Assembly (NCBI RefSeq): GCF_036324505.1
Contig: NC_086370.1
Coordinates: 10,774,512 to 10,838,511, forward strand
Source of the DNA: Eleginops maclovinus
Taxonomy: Eukaryota > Chordata > Actinopteri > Perciformes > Eleginopidae
Length of the DNA stretch: 64,000 nucleotides
Direction: 5' to 3'
A program made the position numbers and the translations under genes. The first letter of the stretch is position 1. Each line of letters opens with the position of its first letter. Below are positions 1 to 10,864 of the stretch, piece after piece. The notes under the pieces were generated by a model. It saw nothing but the letters and a program-made list of their open reading frames with translations, was not told where the DNA came from and made no database searches.

Positions 1-87
1 TTGACAAATCATCTTTCCAGAATTTTAATTAATTTTTGGAAAGATAATCCATTAGCTTGTGAAATGTTGGAGCAGGCCAACCAGTCG

Positions 88-116
88 CACACACATACAC
101 ATACACACATACACAT

Positions 117-178
<62 letters not shown>
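88..178. repeat. (CA)n microsatellite
   Basis: Dinucleotide repeat. The first 30 bases are interrupted by AT variants and the rest, from about 120, is pure AC. The open reading frame across it (Thr-His repeats) is an artefact of the repeat. Confidence 0.97.
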
Positions 179-181
<3 letters not shown>

Positions 182-3100
182 GTCATCTGTTTACCAGAGA
201 GGCCGAGGAAGGGAGAAATATAATGGGCTGTATGAAAGTGATATCAAATGAAAATGGTCAGAGGTGGCGTGACCTCTCCTCTTCACTGTGGCCCGGCAGC
301 AGAAATACTAAAAGCCCATTGTGCTGCAGTTAGTCTCACTTTGTCCAATGCCTGGAACACTTTGAGAGGTTTACAGAGATAATGAACAGACTATTTTGTT
401 AAGCCTAGGAATTTACTTAAAATATGGTAAAATGTGGACTATTTTTTACCATATTTGGACTCCATTGACGCTGTGGCTCAGTTAGCAGAAAAGGCTTATG
501 GTGTTGCGTTAAAAAGATACGGTGCAAAACAGAAATAACACATTTCTTATGAAGTCTCAGTCGCTGTACTTGAAATCCAATGTTATGATTTATCATTTGA
601 AAACATCATGAATAAGGGGAATTAATCATATAATCAGTGTTTAAATAAAGTGAAAATATAAGAATGTTCTTTTTAAAAATCGGAAGTTATTTTGGAATTA
701 GCATCAAGCGCCTGTGGAAAACAATACCATCTGTTTATTTTTTAACAATCAGTATTAACTAGGTGAACTTTACATAAAGCACTAATAAAGAGCCCCATTG
801 GGGAACTGCAAGCCACCAAATCAATAGGTCCACACATTTAGGTCTTTCGGGAAACAGTCGTCGTCGCAGGGGGCCAGGGGCAGCTAAGCAGATAAAAGGA
901 GAGCTAGTGTTACTGAGGAAAGAAAGTATTGTCTTACTCGGATTTATCCAACTTAAAGTTTCTCTGAGCTCTGCTGCCTAGACCATCAAAATTCATCTGG
1001 AAACTGAGACAAAGAAAGTCTAAAGCAACTACCAGAGGCTTTTCACAATTCATGGAAAATGTGACCTTAGAATGGTTACAAAACATATCATGTAATGATC
1101 CAATTTCAAAAGATTACTTCCCTCTACCTTTCATAACCCAACATTTTTTTTGTGGCCATTTACCCAAGACATAACTAAATATCAAACATCACTTTGCACT
1201 CTAGGCCTTGCTACTAGTGGGGCAAAGGTATGTGGATAAACTAGGAACAATCGTAAACCAAATACTCAGGATGTTGTCAGCTGAATGGGCCTCATTAGAG
1301 TGATCAATATCCAGGCCATTTCCATACGCCATAAAAAAGTCTTTACTTTTTCACCCTTTATATAGGCTCTGCTCACTCTCTGGCTGCAGTCCTTTTTAAG
1401 CCGAATTAGTGGAAACTGATTCGAGCTCGAGAAACAGATAATTCTTCATTTGCACCTCTGGTCCTTTCTTTCGACTTTTGCCACGCTTTTGCCTTGGACG
1501 GAAATCTGCAAATGTGGTTGTCTGATGTGTCTGTGGTTTAGTGTTTTATTGCCGTGAATTCAGACTCAGCCTAACACTGTAATAGGAAGCTTTTAGTACG
1601 CTTTCTTTTGCACTTTACAGGTGTCAAATTTGAACGAACATGCTATTTTGCTAGTAATGTCCCCCACCAGTTTTGCAAGTTTGGAGTTGAGATTCAGATT
1701 TCCAATCTTCCGATTTGTTATTATTCGTTGTGTGTGGAACTTTGGAGACAAAGTTGAATAATTATAATAACATGTCCTTATGCATGGCTTCCCCTAAGAT
1801 TTTAAAGATTTCTTAATAATTAAATATTTTTTAATGTAAAAAAGAAAAAGTGAAACGAACTGAGAAAGTGTAAAAAAAAAACAACACTCCACAAGTTGAC
1901 GGTACATGAAGGTAATATTTGATTTTTGTAGCTTCCTGAATCACACAAAACAAATTGAAACCTTACTGTAAAAATGGACCTACTTTCTCACCTGGATTTA
2001 TTTATCAGTAGACAAGTAATGCAGTGTAAGTCTTCATTGACTACTTGGGAGTATGCACACCACTTATCTACTTACTTGTTTTGCAGTGTGTATAGCAGAT
2101 TACATTAAGTTAATAGAGGTGGTGTATGGCTGGATTTAAAAAGTCTTTATAAATCCAAGAGGGCTGACAACAAAACAAGACCCCTATGTCCTTATTAGAA
2201 TGAAGTAAGGGCTGCTAATGCATCAGATGAAAGAAACCATTGGAGCCTGCAAATGCTCAGGGATCTGGGGCAAACACTGAACTTTACTCTGCAAAAGCAC
2301 ATTGTACCAAAGAGCCAAACAGCTTAATTCACACCACTCTTTCCCAATAGATTTTATGTCGTAATTCTTTCATCTCTTTATTGGACCTACACATACGAGC
2401 AACTACATTTGCAGAGTAAAAAGGGAGTCTGTCTATGGTGTTTTTAAATGTTAAAAAGCAAAATTGCTCATGCAGCTTACCTTTCCACTACCTTTTTTCC
2501 ACAATACAACATTACTTGCGCCAAAAGCAGCTTAGAGAAATGGAAACACCATGTGTCCTGACAGCTCAATAGATTTGCGTCTCCACTTGGATACACAAGA
2601 AGCGATTAATCCGCTGGTGTTTGGGCACAGCACAGAACACTAAATCACAGTAATTACTATCATCTACGCCAATTTACACATGAAAATAGAAAAACTAAAC
2701 AAGTCAAGTAATTACACAGCACTCCCATCATGTACACAGGGCTTGTTTTGGTATTACAAAAATAACTGCATAGGCTTATGTTTGAGCCTTTCGGCCCTTG
2801 TGTCTATGATACAGTATGTTAGGGTTATGTGATGGTGTGCATGTGTGTTTCTTGTGTGTGTGGCCCTCCCTTGGTGACACTCTCAGTGTCAGTGTTGTAG
2901 TCATTCTGGCTACAGGCATCCTGTCGCTGCGGTGGATTTACTGGCAACATGCCCCCTCCCTCCCGGGCCAGCTCTTTAATTACCCTGGCCTATTGATCCA
3001 CCCAGGGACACGGCACTCTGGAGCTGAAGCTGGGCCTGCACCAGTTAATGACTGATTATTCCTCTGTGGGCCCTCGGGAGCAGGCTGGCGGTGTGGGGGA

Positions 3101-3770
3101 CAGAAGGAGCCTGAGAGCACCGGGCCAGTTCTGCAGCAGCGCACTTTACACACCTGCTCGCAGACCTAGCTCAAAATAGCATTTTCTTGCTCTGCTAGCT
3201 TCAGAATCTTGCAAATGAGGATGATTAAGACGCTCATGTTTATTAATTTGTCATTTATTTGGACTGTAGAACTTCTTTTGTATTTCCCCAGTTAAATATA
3301 AAATGTTTGTATGTAAATAACGTTGTATTAAACGTCATCATCGTTATGCTAGAAAGTGAGAACAACGATAAAATAAGGGTGCTGATCACTAAGAAAACTT
3401 TTCAGTGTAAACTCTTGCACATTTTTGAAGAAAAAAACTCTTGTATTTCTGTATGTGCAAACCTACAGGGAGAAAAGTGAGAGAGAAAACACAGGAAGCT
3501 GATGATCACAGAAAGGATGTTAAAAGGAAGGAGAGACAAGGGGGGGATGCAAATGTAGTGTCCTAGGAGGCTGTCATTTCAATTTATTTTCCAACGTATC
3601 CTCACAGAGATGACACCTTTGTCATACTTGTCTCCCTGCTGAATTGTATTCTACAGAGATTGTATTCTAACCATATTTTCCATATTCAAGTACTGATCGT
3701 CCACATCTTTAATGCAAAGTCCTATTGAAGGCCTTCAATTTATGTCCACTTACAGATTTTCTCTTCTTGA
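179..3770. other. Non-coding intergenic stretch
   Basis: No convincing exon, RNA gene or transposon was recognised here on either strand. Most of it is AT-rich. The part around 2816-3160 is clearly more GC-rich, with homeodomain-like TTAATTA/TTAATGA cores, and could be a regulatory block. I cannot test conservation from one sequence. Confidence 0.5.
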
Positions 3771-4069
3771 TGAGTCATGTCAGCTTGAGCTGAAACGGTA
3801 AAATTACAGGATTGAAGAATCCCTGGTCCTCTTCAATAGGCGATGAGTAGGCTAGTTGATGTCTGTCACTTTTGATGTCTTGAGAGGAGACAATTGTTGG
3901 ATGAAAGTGACGTTTAACCTTTTAGGCCTCTGGAAAAGGAATGAAAGCATGACGTCAGACCCCTTTCTGCTTTTTTTTTCTTATTCGAGCTACAACTGCA
4001 GGTTAATTAGGTAGTTGGACTTTACCTTTCACTCCTCTGAGACTGACTCATGAGTCATATCTCAGAGGA
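3771..4069. promoter_or_regulatory. Cluster of AP-1/CRE-type bZIP sites with a palindrome
   Basis: Seen directly: an AP-1 consensus TGAGTCA at 3771-3777, a full CRE palindrome TGACGTCA at 3950-3957, and two back-to-back AP-1 sites forming the perfect palindrome TGACTCATGAGTCA at 4044-4057. That core is extended by 9-bp inverted arms (CCTCTGAGA at 4034-4042, its complement at 4060-4068), so 4033-4069 is almost wholly self-complementary. A distal enhancer bound by Fos/Jun/ATF/Maf-class factors is an inference. No gene lies within 40 kb downstream in this window except the exon at 47.2 kb. Confidence 0.35.
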
Positions 4070-4414
4070 AAAGCAGCAGAAGGCGACTAAATGCAGTAAG
4101 CTAGAAATGAGTATGGGAAGAGACTCAAACACCGAAGCAAATTTAAAATACCAGGGATTTTATTTCTGAAATGACATAAAACACAATTTCTATGTCACAA
4201 CTCAAAAAAATGCTTATTTCATTTTATTTATTTGATTATTTTTTCAGCCCATGTATTTGCACGCTATCTCTCCCTTGTAGCTTTTGTTTGCAAAAGTTTA
4301 CTTAGGTTGAAGTAGTAACTCTACAGTAGAGAAAAACTATAACATTAAGTAAAGGTTCTGCATTCAATATTAATATTATTATAATGCAGCTGGAAAAGAT
4401 TTTGTACAATATAT

Positions 4415-4445
<31 letters not shown>

Positions 4446-6509
4446 AACTATCTTCCACTTTCAAAACAAACAAAACCACAGCAGATCCCTCCGAATATTG
4501 AAATATGGCAGACGAAAATAGTGTAAAATATGTGGCTTATAACTGTACTATCTGTCTTTCTAATTGTACTTATGGAAGGAATCTGAGCAACTATGCCAGC
4601 AGAAATAATCAATTTATTGATCAGTGCTCCTTGCTTGGAGGCAACAGTGCTGCCACATGTAAGAGGCACAGTTAGGAGCCGCCATGATGTCTCCTGGGCT
4701 TTTGATACATGAAGACAGATTCCTCAATTCATCTTTTTGAGGCATTTCTGCTTCATTTCGGTGGTTTCCCCTGCTGGAAAATGATGCAAATCCTGTTTAG
4801 ATGTGAGTGGGAACATTTAACGTTTATTTGGCTTGCTTCTTGCTGACTTTGTACGATGCTGCCCTTGTTTCGTTGCAACTCTGCTTGGCTGTGACTAAGA
4901 AGCAAAAGTACAGCAGGCATCGCAGCCCGGCGGCGCAAACAAAAGGAGAACATTTTGCAAACACATGCATATGATTAATGTTCCCACACATATCATCCAT
5001 CCCTGCCTCCCGTTGCTGCATGCTATATCACCAAAAAACCAAGGCCTCACAAGATGAAGCTTTCTGTAGGGGAAATACATCTTTGAGTCATACACTGAAG
5101 GAGTATTATAAGAGTAAAGAATTAACCGGCTTTAATAAGGACTTAAACACATTTGCAACTTTTTCATTTAGTCATAACGCATAAGGTTATGGAGTGCATG
5201 TTGTTTTCATCATCCAGCACTTTGTTACCAGTGAAATGTAAATTATGTGATAAGCAAACGGTGGTTTGCTGTGCTGTTAATTGTTGATTACAAGATATTT
5301 ACTGCTGTGTTAATGCAGTTTGTTTGGACCCATGGCTGTGAATTCTTAATTATTGTGCGCTATTGCTAATCATCATTAGTCACAAACAACAATAGAGATT
5401 AAGTAATTGGCTGTCTTATCTTGCTTTGCTTTTCTATCTCTTATTTCCTTCTCCTTCAATCTGTCACTTCCCTACTCACACACTCTTCTCTCTCACCTCC
5501 TGATTGAATGAAATGGTAATCAAAACTGTTCATCTACCATGAATTCAGCCAGCTTATTTAGATGTATCATTTATCTGTAAGGATAAAGGGGGAAAAAAAG
5601 GAATAGCTAAATGAAACAAGCTGCAGATCAACTTGCCATGACACACTGGCAAAGTTTATTTGCAAGCAAAGACAAAGTATAATTCTGTTTAATATCTACA
5701 CCATCTCCAAGAACCAGTGAAACATTTAACGTATATATAAACAAAGGAAAGAACACTTCATTGTGTCTATGCAGACGTAGGCAAATTAGGTGTGACAGTG
5801 ATGTTCTGCACAACACAATTAATTAGAATCAAATCTAAAAATAAATCTGGAAGCAGACTTAATCACTCATTGTCATCAGAGAAATAAACATACTGGGATT
5901 AGCACAATTTAATCTTTAAAACTGCAGTAGTATGACTGTTAGGCTAGAAAAAATGTGTAAAACAATAAATAGCAACATTGAACCCTCACAAGAAAAACAA
6001 TACAGTAGCATGTTCAGTTTTTACGTCTCTGTGACTGCCACTCTCCTTCCACAATAACCCGAGGGGTGAAGTGATAGAGACGGTGTGTGTGGAGATGGAT
6101 CGACTTTTAACGATGCTATGTGTCTGCAGTCTGAGTGATGTGCAGCGTGACAGTGTGTGCAGACGACCTTCTGAGGCTAACTGCCCAACCCAAATATGTG
6201 TCAGTGCTCACCAACAGCTGTCAACTTTCAGTATTTTAACCAGGCAGTAAAGCAGAAAGAAGGCATTACTTAACCAGTTTATGTTGTTGATGATATGTGC
6301 AATTTTCATGTAACTTAATTTCACTTGTTAATCCAAATAAAAAACAAGCAACCTATTTTGTTCACACAAGAGGTTGTTATTATTAATATTATTATGCCTC
6401 ATAGTACCGTGTGTGCTACCTGTGAACATTCAGTGCCTTGATTAATCTTTACCTGTGCTGCTTGAATGAAAAAGACGGCTACTATAACAAATCAGTGGAT
6501 TCAAACGTT
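4070..6509. other. Non-coding intergenic stretch
   Basis: No gene recognised apart from the small ATT repeat listed separately. The interval about 5260-5420 is rich in TAAT/ATTA cores (a homeodomain-site look) and could be a conserved non-coding element, but this is untested. Confidence 0.45.
4409..4441. repeat. (ATT)n microsatellite
   Basis: About nine ATT units follow a short AT run. Simple sequence only. Confidence 0.9.
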
Positions 6510-6517
6510 GTCTGACC
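6510..6517. repeat. Target-site duplication, left copy (hAT)
   Basis: GTCTGACC lies immediately outside the left end of the element at 6518 and is repeated exactly at 7029-7036. Eight base pairs is the target duplication length typical of hAT-superfamily transposition. Confidence 0.85.
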
Positions 6518-7028
6518 TAGTGTTGCCACAGTTACTTCGAAAAGGTAATCTGATTAATGATTACAGATTACTCCTTTAAAAAGTAACTTAGTTACTTTAC
6601 TGATTACTTGATTTTAAAAGTAACTACGTTGGATTACAAATTACTTTAAGTTACTTTCAGCAGCTGCCGACAACACCCCCCCCCCCTCCGCTGCCGCCTC
6701 AACATAAAAATGAGTCCAACCTACTGACCGACCAACTTCTTCATCTCTCCCCCACTTAACTGGTTTTGAGGTCCAGCTTTTGTGGTTTGGGTGGTGGGGG
6801 ACCTCCTGCTTTAGTCGCAGCTCTCTGCTTCGCACCGCCTGGTGGGACTTGCTCTGTAAATTTTACTGTGCGGTGCTGCGACTCCAAATGTTTCTTCACA
6901 TTTGACGTAGTGTTTTTGAAGCTAGATTAGCACTTTGTCTCCATCACAGTGTACAACGACCCTTAATATTGTCATCTTTAGCTGACTCAAAAACCTCAGT
7001 ACTAAGTAACGCGTTACCGTCTTCACTG
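6518..7028 (-). mobile_element. Non-autonomous hAT DNA transposon, 511 bp
   Basis: The left end begins TAGTGTTGCC and the right end, read in reverse complement, begins CAGTGAAGAC. These are imperfect terminal inverted repeats of the hAT CAGTG type, and both ends continue into a GTTACTT motif. Exact 8-bp duplications flank the element. The GTTACTT/AACGCGTTAC terminal segments match a repeat I know to be common in fish genomes. On the minus strand the interior keeps a decayed BED zinc-finger piece, so this is an internally deleted derivative of an autonomous element, dependent on transposase supplied elsewhere. It has a poly-C run at about 6675-6687. Family name not assigned. Confidence 0.8.
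6756..6926 (-). pseudogene. BED-type zinc finger remnant of hAT transposase
   Basis: The minus strand is open for 56 codons and contains TTSNVKKHLESQH, which fits the second half of a BED finger (T-x-N-x-x-x-H-L-x3-H). A basic and proline-rich linker with a run of four prolines follows, as in hAT/ZBED-type transposases. The N-terminal Cys pair is missing: a stop codon lies upstream at 6927-6929 and no start codon fits. No catalytic DDE core is present, so nothing functional is encoded. It identifies the parent as a BED-finger hAT transposon. Confidence 0.65.
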
Positions 7029-7036
7029 GTCTGACC
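7029..7036. repeat. Target-site duplication, right copy (hAT)
   Basis: Exact second copy of GTCTGACC, directly after the right terminus CACTG at 7024-7028. Confidence 0.85.
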
Positions 7037-7698
7037 CTGGCTGAGCCATACATAAACTTTTACTGTCGCAGGATCACCCTGATGTGGTTTATTTTGCATA
7101 AAATATTACTTGGATCACATCCATCTTCCAACTCTGCCTTTATTTGGATTTCAACTACACAATTTGAAAGTGTTGCGACTGCATCTTGCACGGTTGTGAA
7201 GCTATTAAGGTGACTAAATCTGACCACTGACAGATGGTAATCTGGAGGTGTACAGCAGGTGTGTATAGAAGCATATTTGCCATGTTGAAAAAAAGGCCCA
7301 ATGCTTTTGTGGGTCTTCATATTTAGATTACAGACATACTGGACGGAAGAATAGAAATACCACATGAATAACTGAATAATCATTTCAAAGACTACGGTGA
7401 GTCATTTAACAGGAGGTAGAATGCCAATTAGCAGTACATGCCACTTAATAAAGAAGAATGAATTACTAGTATGATCACTAATTTGTTAATGAAAAAGACA
7501 CTCCAAACTCCTAATTGCATGTTTCAAGGGAAAAACATGCCAACATTATGCTAAATATGTTGGCACTGTCAGAGAAGAGAACAATGTGGACACAGCTTGA
7601 AATGTGCGAGCTAAAACTTAATGAAGTAGTTGCTAAACACTGCAGGCCTTAATATTACCATATTTTAGAAACAGAACATTAAGAGTTTCATGAAGCTG
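7037..7698. other. Non-coding stretch
   Basis: AT-rich sequence between two transposon relics. The 107-codon minus-strand frame at 7060-7383 matches no protein family I know and is treated as chance. Confidence 0.5.
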
Positions 7699-8240
7699 AT
7701 ATATTAGTCAAGGTTACTGTTAGAAAACAAACTGTATGCAAGGCCAACAAATAAAGGGATACAACCTGCTGTAAACATGGACCCTGAGCAACAGCAAGAA
7801 GCAATAATATGTAATGAGTCATCATTCAACGCTAAATGCTTTCAACCCACAATGTCTGTTAAACATGGCAGCAGAGCAGTAATAGTAGGGGCAGCCGTCT
7901 ACTGTGGACCATTAGGTGCGATGATTGCTTTGCATGATTGCATAACAGCCAAAGAATATGGGGCTATTTTACAGAAACAAGTGCACCCTATGGTGCAAAT
8001 GCTGCTCCCCTTAGATATTCCCATATACCAAGATGATAACACCGCGATGCAAGCTGCTAAATAAAGGAACAAATTGTTTCATGAACACCAGGTATGAATT
8101 GTGCAACTTTTAATTTAAGACCTCCAAACGTCATTGGACCCTTGGGGTGTTTGATTTTCACCTTAAAGACTAAATCCTGTCGTTGTTGTTGAAGAATGGT
8201 CAAATGATTGCAACTTGCAGGGTGAACATCAGAGTATGAT
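7699..8240 (+). pseudogene. Decayed Tc1/mariner-like transposase
   Basis: The frame beginning with ATG 7777 encodes ESSF, then VKHGSRAVIVGAAV and ITAKEYGAILQKQVHPMVQM, ending IYQDDN. This is the order found in Tc1-like transposases: a DESSF-type segment, KHGGGSVMVW, the ILxxQVxPM block and the QDDN segment with the second catalytic Asp. The part between ESSF and VKHG is shorter than in intact proteins, suggesting an in-frame deletion. A stop interrupts the frame at 8062-8064. The same frame then resumes a WFxEH-like piece, and an EEW-like piece near 8191-8202 shows that the similarity continues with frameshifts. The DNA-binding N-terminus and the terminal inverted repeats were not found. It is a dead fragment. 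Confidence 0.72.
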
Positions 8241-10302
8241 GTGACTTCAAGGATGTTCCTTGATGCTGAGGGCTAGCTGCCCTTTCTGTAAAGGTACTAT
8301 ACTTTCGAGTGTTTTTTTTCTTGAAAATGACTTTAGACCTTCTATCTGTCAGAGGTATGTTGTATGTTCTACTCTGTTATTGAGGGATGGCGGCTTATTC
8401 CACAAACTTCCTTTTTTCCACAGTCTGCATCTGCCCCCAGAGTCTAAATATGAGTAGGTACCTGTCTACTATAGGTGCATGATTTATTACAGGGAAGTCT
8501 CATTTGTGCTCTCCATGCAGAACAGGTGTGCTTTGTTTGTAGCTCTACACTTCCCTGGACTTGTCTTTTGGCAGTTCTATTCTTTCCCTTATTTTCCATT
8601 AAGCTGCCATACTGCCTATGGAAAGCTTTAAGTCACCGAGCCGATTCATATATCTGTCTCTCTCAGGATTCATCTATAGCCTGCAAGTCTGTACTCCATA
8701 CCTCTTTATTTATACATTTTATTGGTGTTACTGACTTGTTATTAACCATCTTTATTGATAAATGTTTATAAAAGATTAAAATAAGTGACCACATCTGCTA
8801 TGCATGTCTGAAAAGCGGCAAGCACATTGCTCCTGCTGTTTCCCTTTTTTTAAATGTGAATTATACGTAAAAACCAAACTTACCAATGAGGGGGCTAAAG
8901 CACAACACTAATAGTATTTATCACTCGCAGCCAGATGTTTTTGGGGATAGAGCCAGGAAGATAAGGTGGACCATTGAGCCCTAGAAGAAGTTGGCTGTAT
9001 TCTTAATAATTCCCTACCCTGTCTATGGCTCTTGGCCTCATGTCCTTAGTTCCTACTGAAGACCTAAAACTTATGAAATAAATGAATGTCAAATGTATCT
9101 CCATCTCTATAAAATGTATACTTATTTTCTAAAGAGCTAGGCTCTGTTACCTTTACTACATTTTTCTCCAACTGCAGCAAATATGGCATTTCATTGGTAA
9201 GTATTGTCTCTGTAGTCACTGACCATTCTTGTTAATGGGATCAATTTATAGTTAGTTTTGGTTTTTATTAAATGTGTTGATAATAAATAATCTGTTGTAT
9301 TTTTCATAGCTTTACTCTATAACTAACTTGACTTGACTGATGTTTGTTCAATTATTAAATTATTGTCGTGTAATTTATGTGATTGCATGCCTGGGAGCAC
9401 CCAGAGGTTAACTCCTAGCACAGTGAACCTTGAACGTTAAGTCATACGTTTTATTTTCTGTCAGCAGCACTGTGGTAATTGTTATTAAACAGAGATTGCT
9501 ATCACAACACCTGAGGCTGCTCTGAAATATGGGCCTTTTTTTTGGAGGTCTCTGATACTGCACATTGCAGCGGGCGTGGACCCTACCATGGCAACACGGC
9601 CCCTTAACAGGAACTTATCATGTTAAGACAAAGTGTTGCTGACAGGCAGTTCAGGGTTTAGCAGCAGCCTTGCTTTGCCCTGTCTCCCCTGGGGTATTTC
9701 ATCAATGCCTCCCATAGAGACACCCAGCTCCACAGAGCCAGTACCATACTCTAATGATAGCCCATGCTGCTCTCTGATTGGCTGCAAGAACGCAGAGGTG
9801 AGCTTGCCAAGGTCCAAGACTGAGCAGCGTGGGCGCAGTATAGAGTTTGGAGGGGTGGGGGGTTATGTAGGGAGTGGGCATAATTAGACTTTTGGGAGCC
9901 ATGGTGATAATGGCCGTGCTCAGAGCAAGGGAGCACAGGGAAAGCACTTTAATTGAGATATAAAAGACTTGGTTCCAAAGGCACTACGCAGGAATAGAGA
10001 TGCCCGCTGCAAATGCTTGCTCAGTGTAAATACTAAACAATGACGCACGCGGCCCCTTTGCTCTGTATTCAGAACACTGTTTACAAGACGGTTGGTAATT
10101 AATTCCTAATTGGTGTTAACGACAAATGTTGTTTGCATTAAGCTCATTTCCCCTCTTTCTAATCCAAATGTTCTTTGCAAATCGTGCATTAACACGCTCA
10201 CAACATGCTCTGTATTTGACTGGGAAAGTCATAAATGTGTCTGGAGAATGAGCATAAAGGCGGCAACAATCAGTGTTAATATCAGTGTGTTTTCTTTTGT
10301 AG
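8241..10302. other. Non-coding stretch with possible regulatory block
   Basis: No gene recognised. The interval about 9560-9960 is more GC-rich and contains CCATGG and GATTGGC (reverse CCAAT) motifs. Together with the AT-rich homeodomain-like sequence at 10080-10200 it looks like a candidate conserved non-coding element. Small frames here are unremarkable. Confidence 0.35.
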
Positions 10303-10447
10303 GTGTGTATTGTGGTGGCAGATGGCTGTGCCTGGGACATCAGGACAGTGGATGATGTGGCACAAAGAAAGATGCATGCAATTCCTATTTCTGCACTCAT
10401 GACAATGAGCCATGACATGATGGCGGAGACAAAGAAACCTGAGGCAG
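10303..10447 (+). other. Exon-like open segment with splice signals (unconfirmed)
   Basis: A pyrimidine-rich tract ending in TTTTCTTTTGTAG precedes 10303, and CAG|GTAAAT at 10445-10453 is a good splice donor. Between them 48 codons are open in one frame only, starting VCIVVADGCAWDIR and ending near AETKKPEA. An in-frame stop sits directly upstream, at the acceptor. The protein matches no family I recognise. It could be an internal exon of an unseen gene, a non-coding RNA exon, or chance: an opening this short is expected fairly often. The LINE inserted about 300 bp downstream. Confidence 0.18.
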
Positions 10448-10754
10448 GTAAATCTGATGATTCAGTTCATCTATAATTCAAAATACATCCAAATCAAATG
10501 AGTTTACTGAACACTAATGGCAAATATTTGCTTGTTTAGTTAAAGTTTTTTTGCATTTGTCTTTAGGCTGAGTGAAAAGAATCATTAAGATGTCCCTATT
10601 TAGCATTTTCCGCCAGTGCTGTTTTGTTTTTCTGCATTTGCATACAAATATTGTCTTGTCCTGCCTGGGCACAGTTTTTGGTAATCAAAACGTAATATCG
10701 CTTAATTCCTGAAATAAATGCATGTAGTCTTGTATATATTCCAGCTTAATTTGG
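10448..10754. other. Non-coding sequence left of the LINE
   Basis: No feature recognised. Bases 10710-10727 match 14081-14098, just beyond the LINE tail, at 14 of 18 positions. This might be a diverged target-site duplication but is too weak to assert. Confidence 0.4.
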
Positions 10755-10761
10755 AAGCAAG

Positions 10762-10851
10762 ATGGCGCCGAGGATGGCTGCCGTGTCTCGAGCTCCTCAA
10801 CAACTCCACATTTTAGTGTTTTTATTGTTTTACTTTGTTGGTTGTTTTTAA
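10762..10851 (+). CDS. Upstream ORF in the LINE 5' UTR, 29 codons
   Basis: The ATG lies inside the AAGATGGCG motif at the very 5' end of the element. The frame encodes MAPRMAAVSRAPQQ followed by a hydrophobic stretch and stops at TAA 10849-10851. That is 13 bases before the ATG of the main ORF at 10865, a spacing that would allow reinitiation. The ATG-containing core also resembles a YY1 site (AAGATGGC), as in the 5' ends of mammalian L1 elements, so it may be promoter sequence rather than a peptide gene. Confidence 0.35.
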   Translation: MAPRMAAVSRAPQQLHILVFLLFYFVGCF

Positions 10852-10864
10852 CTTTTTTTGCAAC

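Noticed and set aside
10835..10864. Start of the LINE ORF at 10835
   Set aside because: The codon there is TTG. The first ATG in frame is 10865, so the extra ten residues are not accepted.
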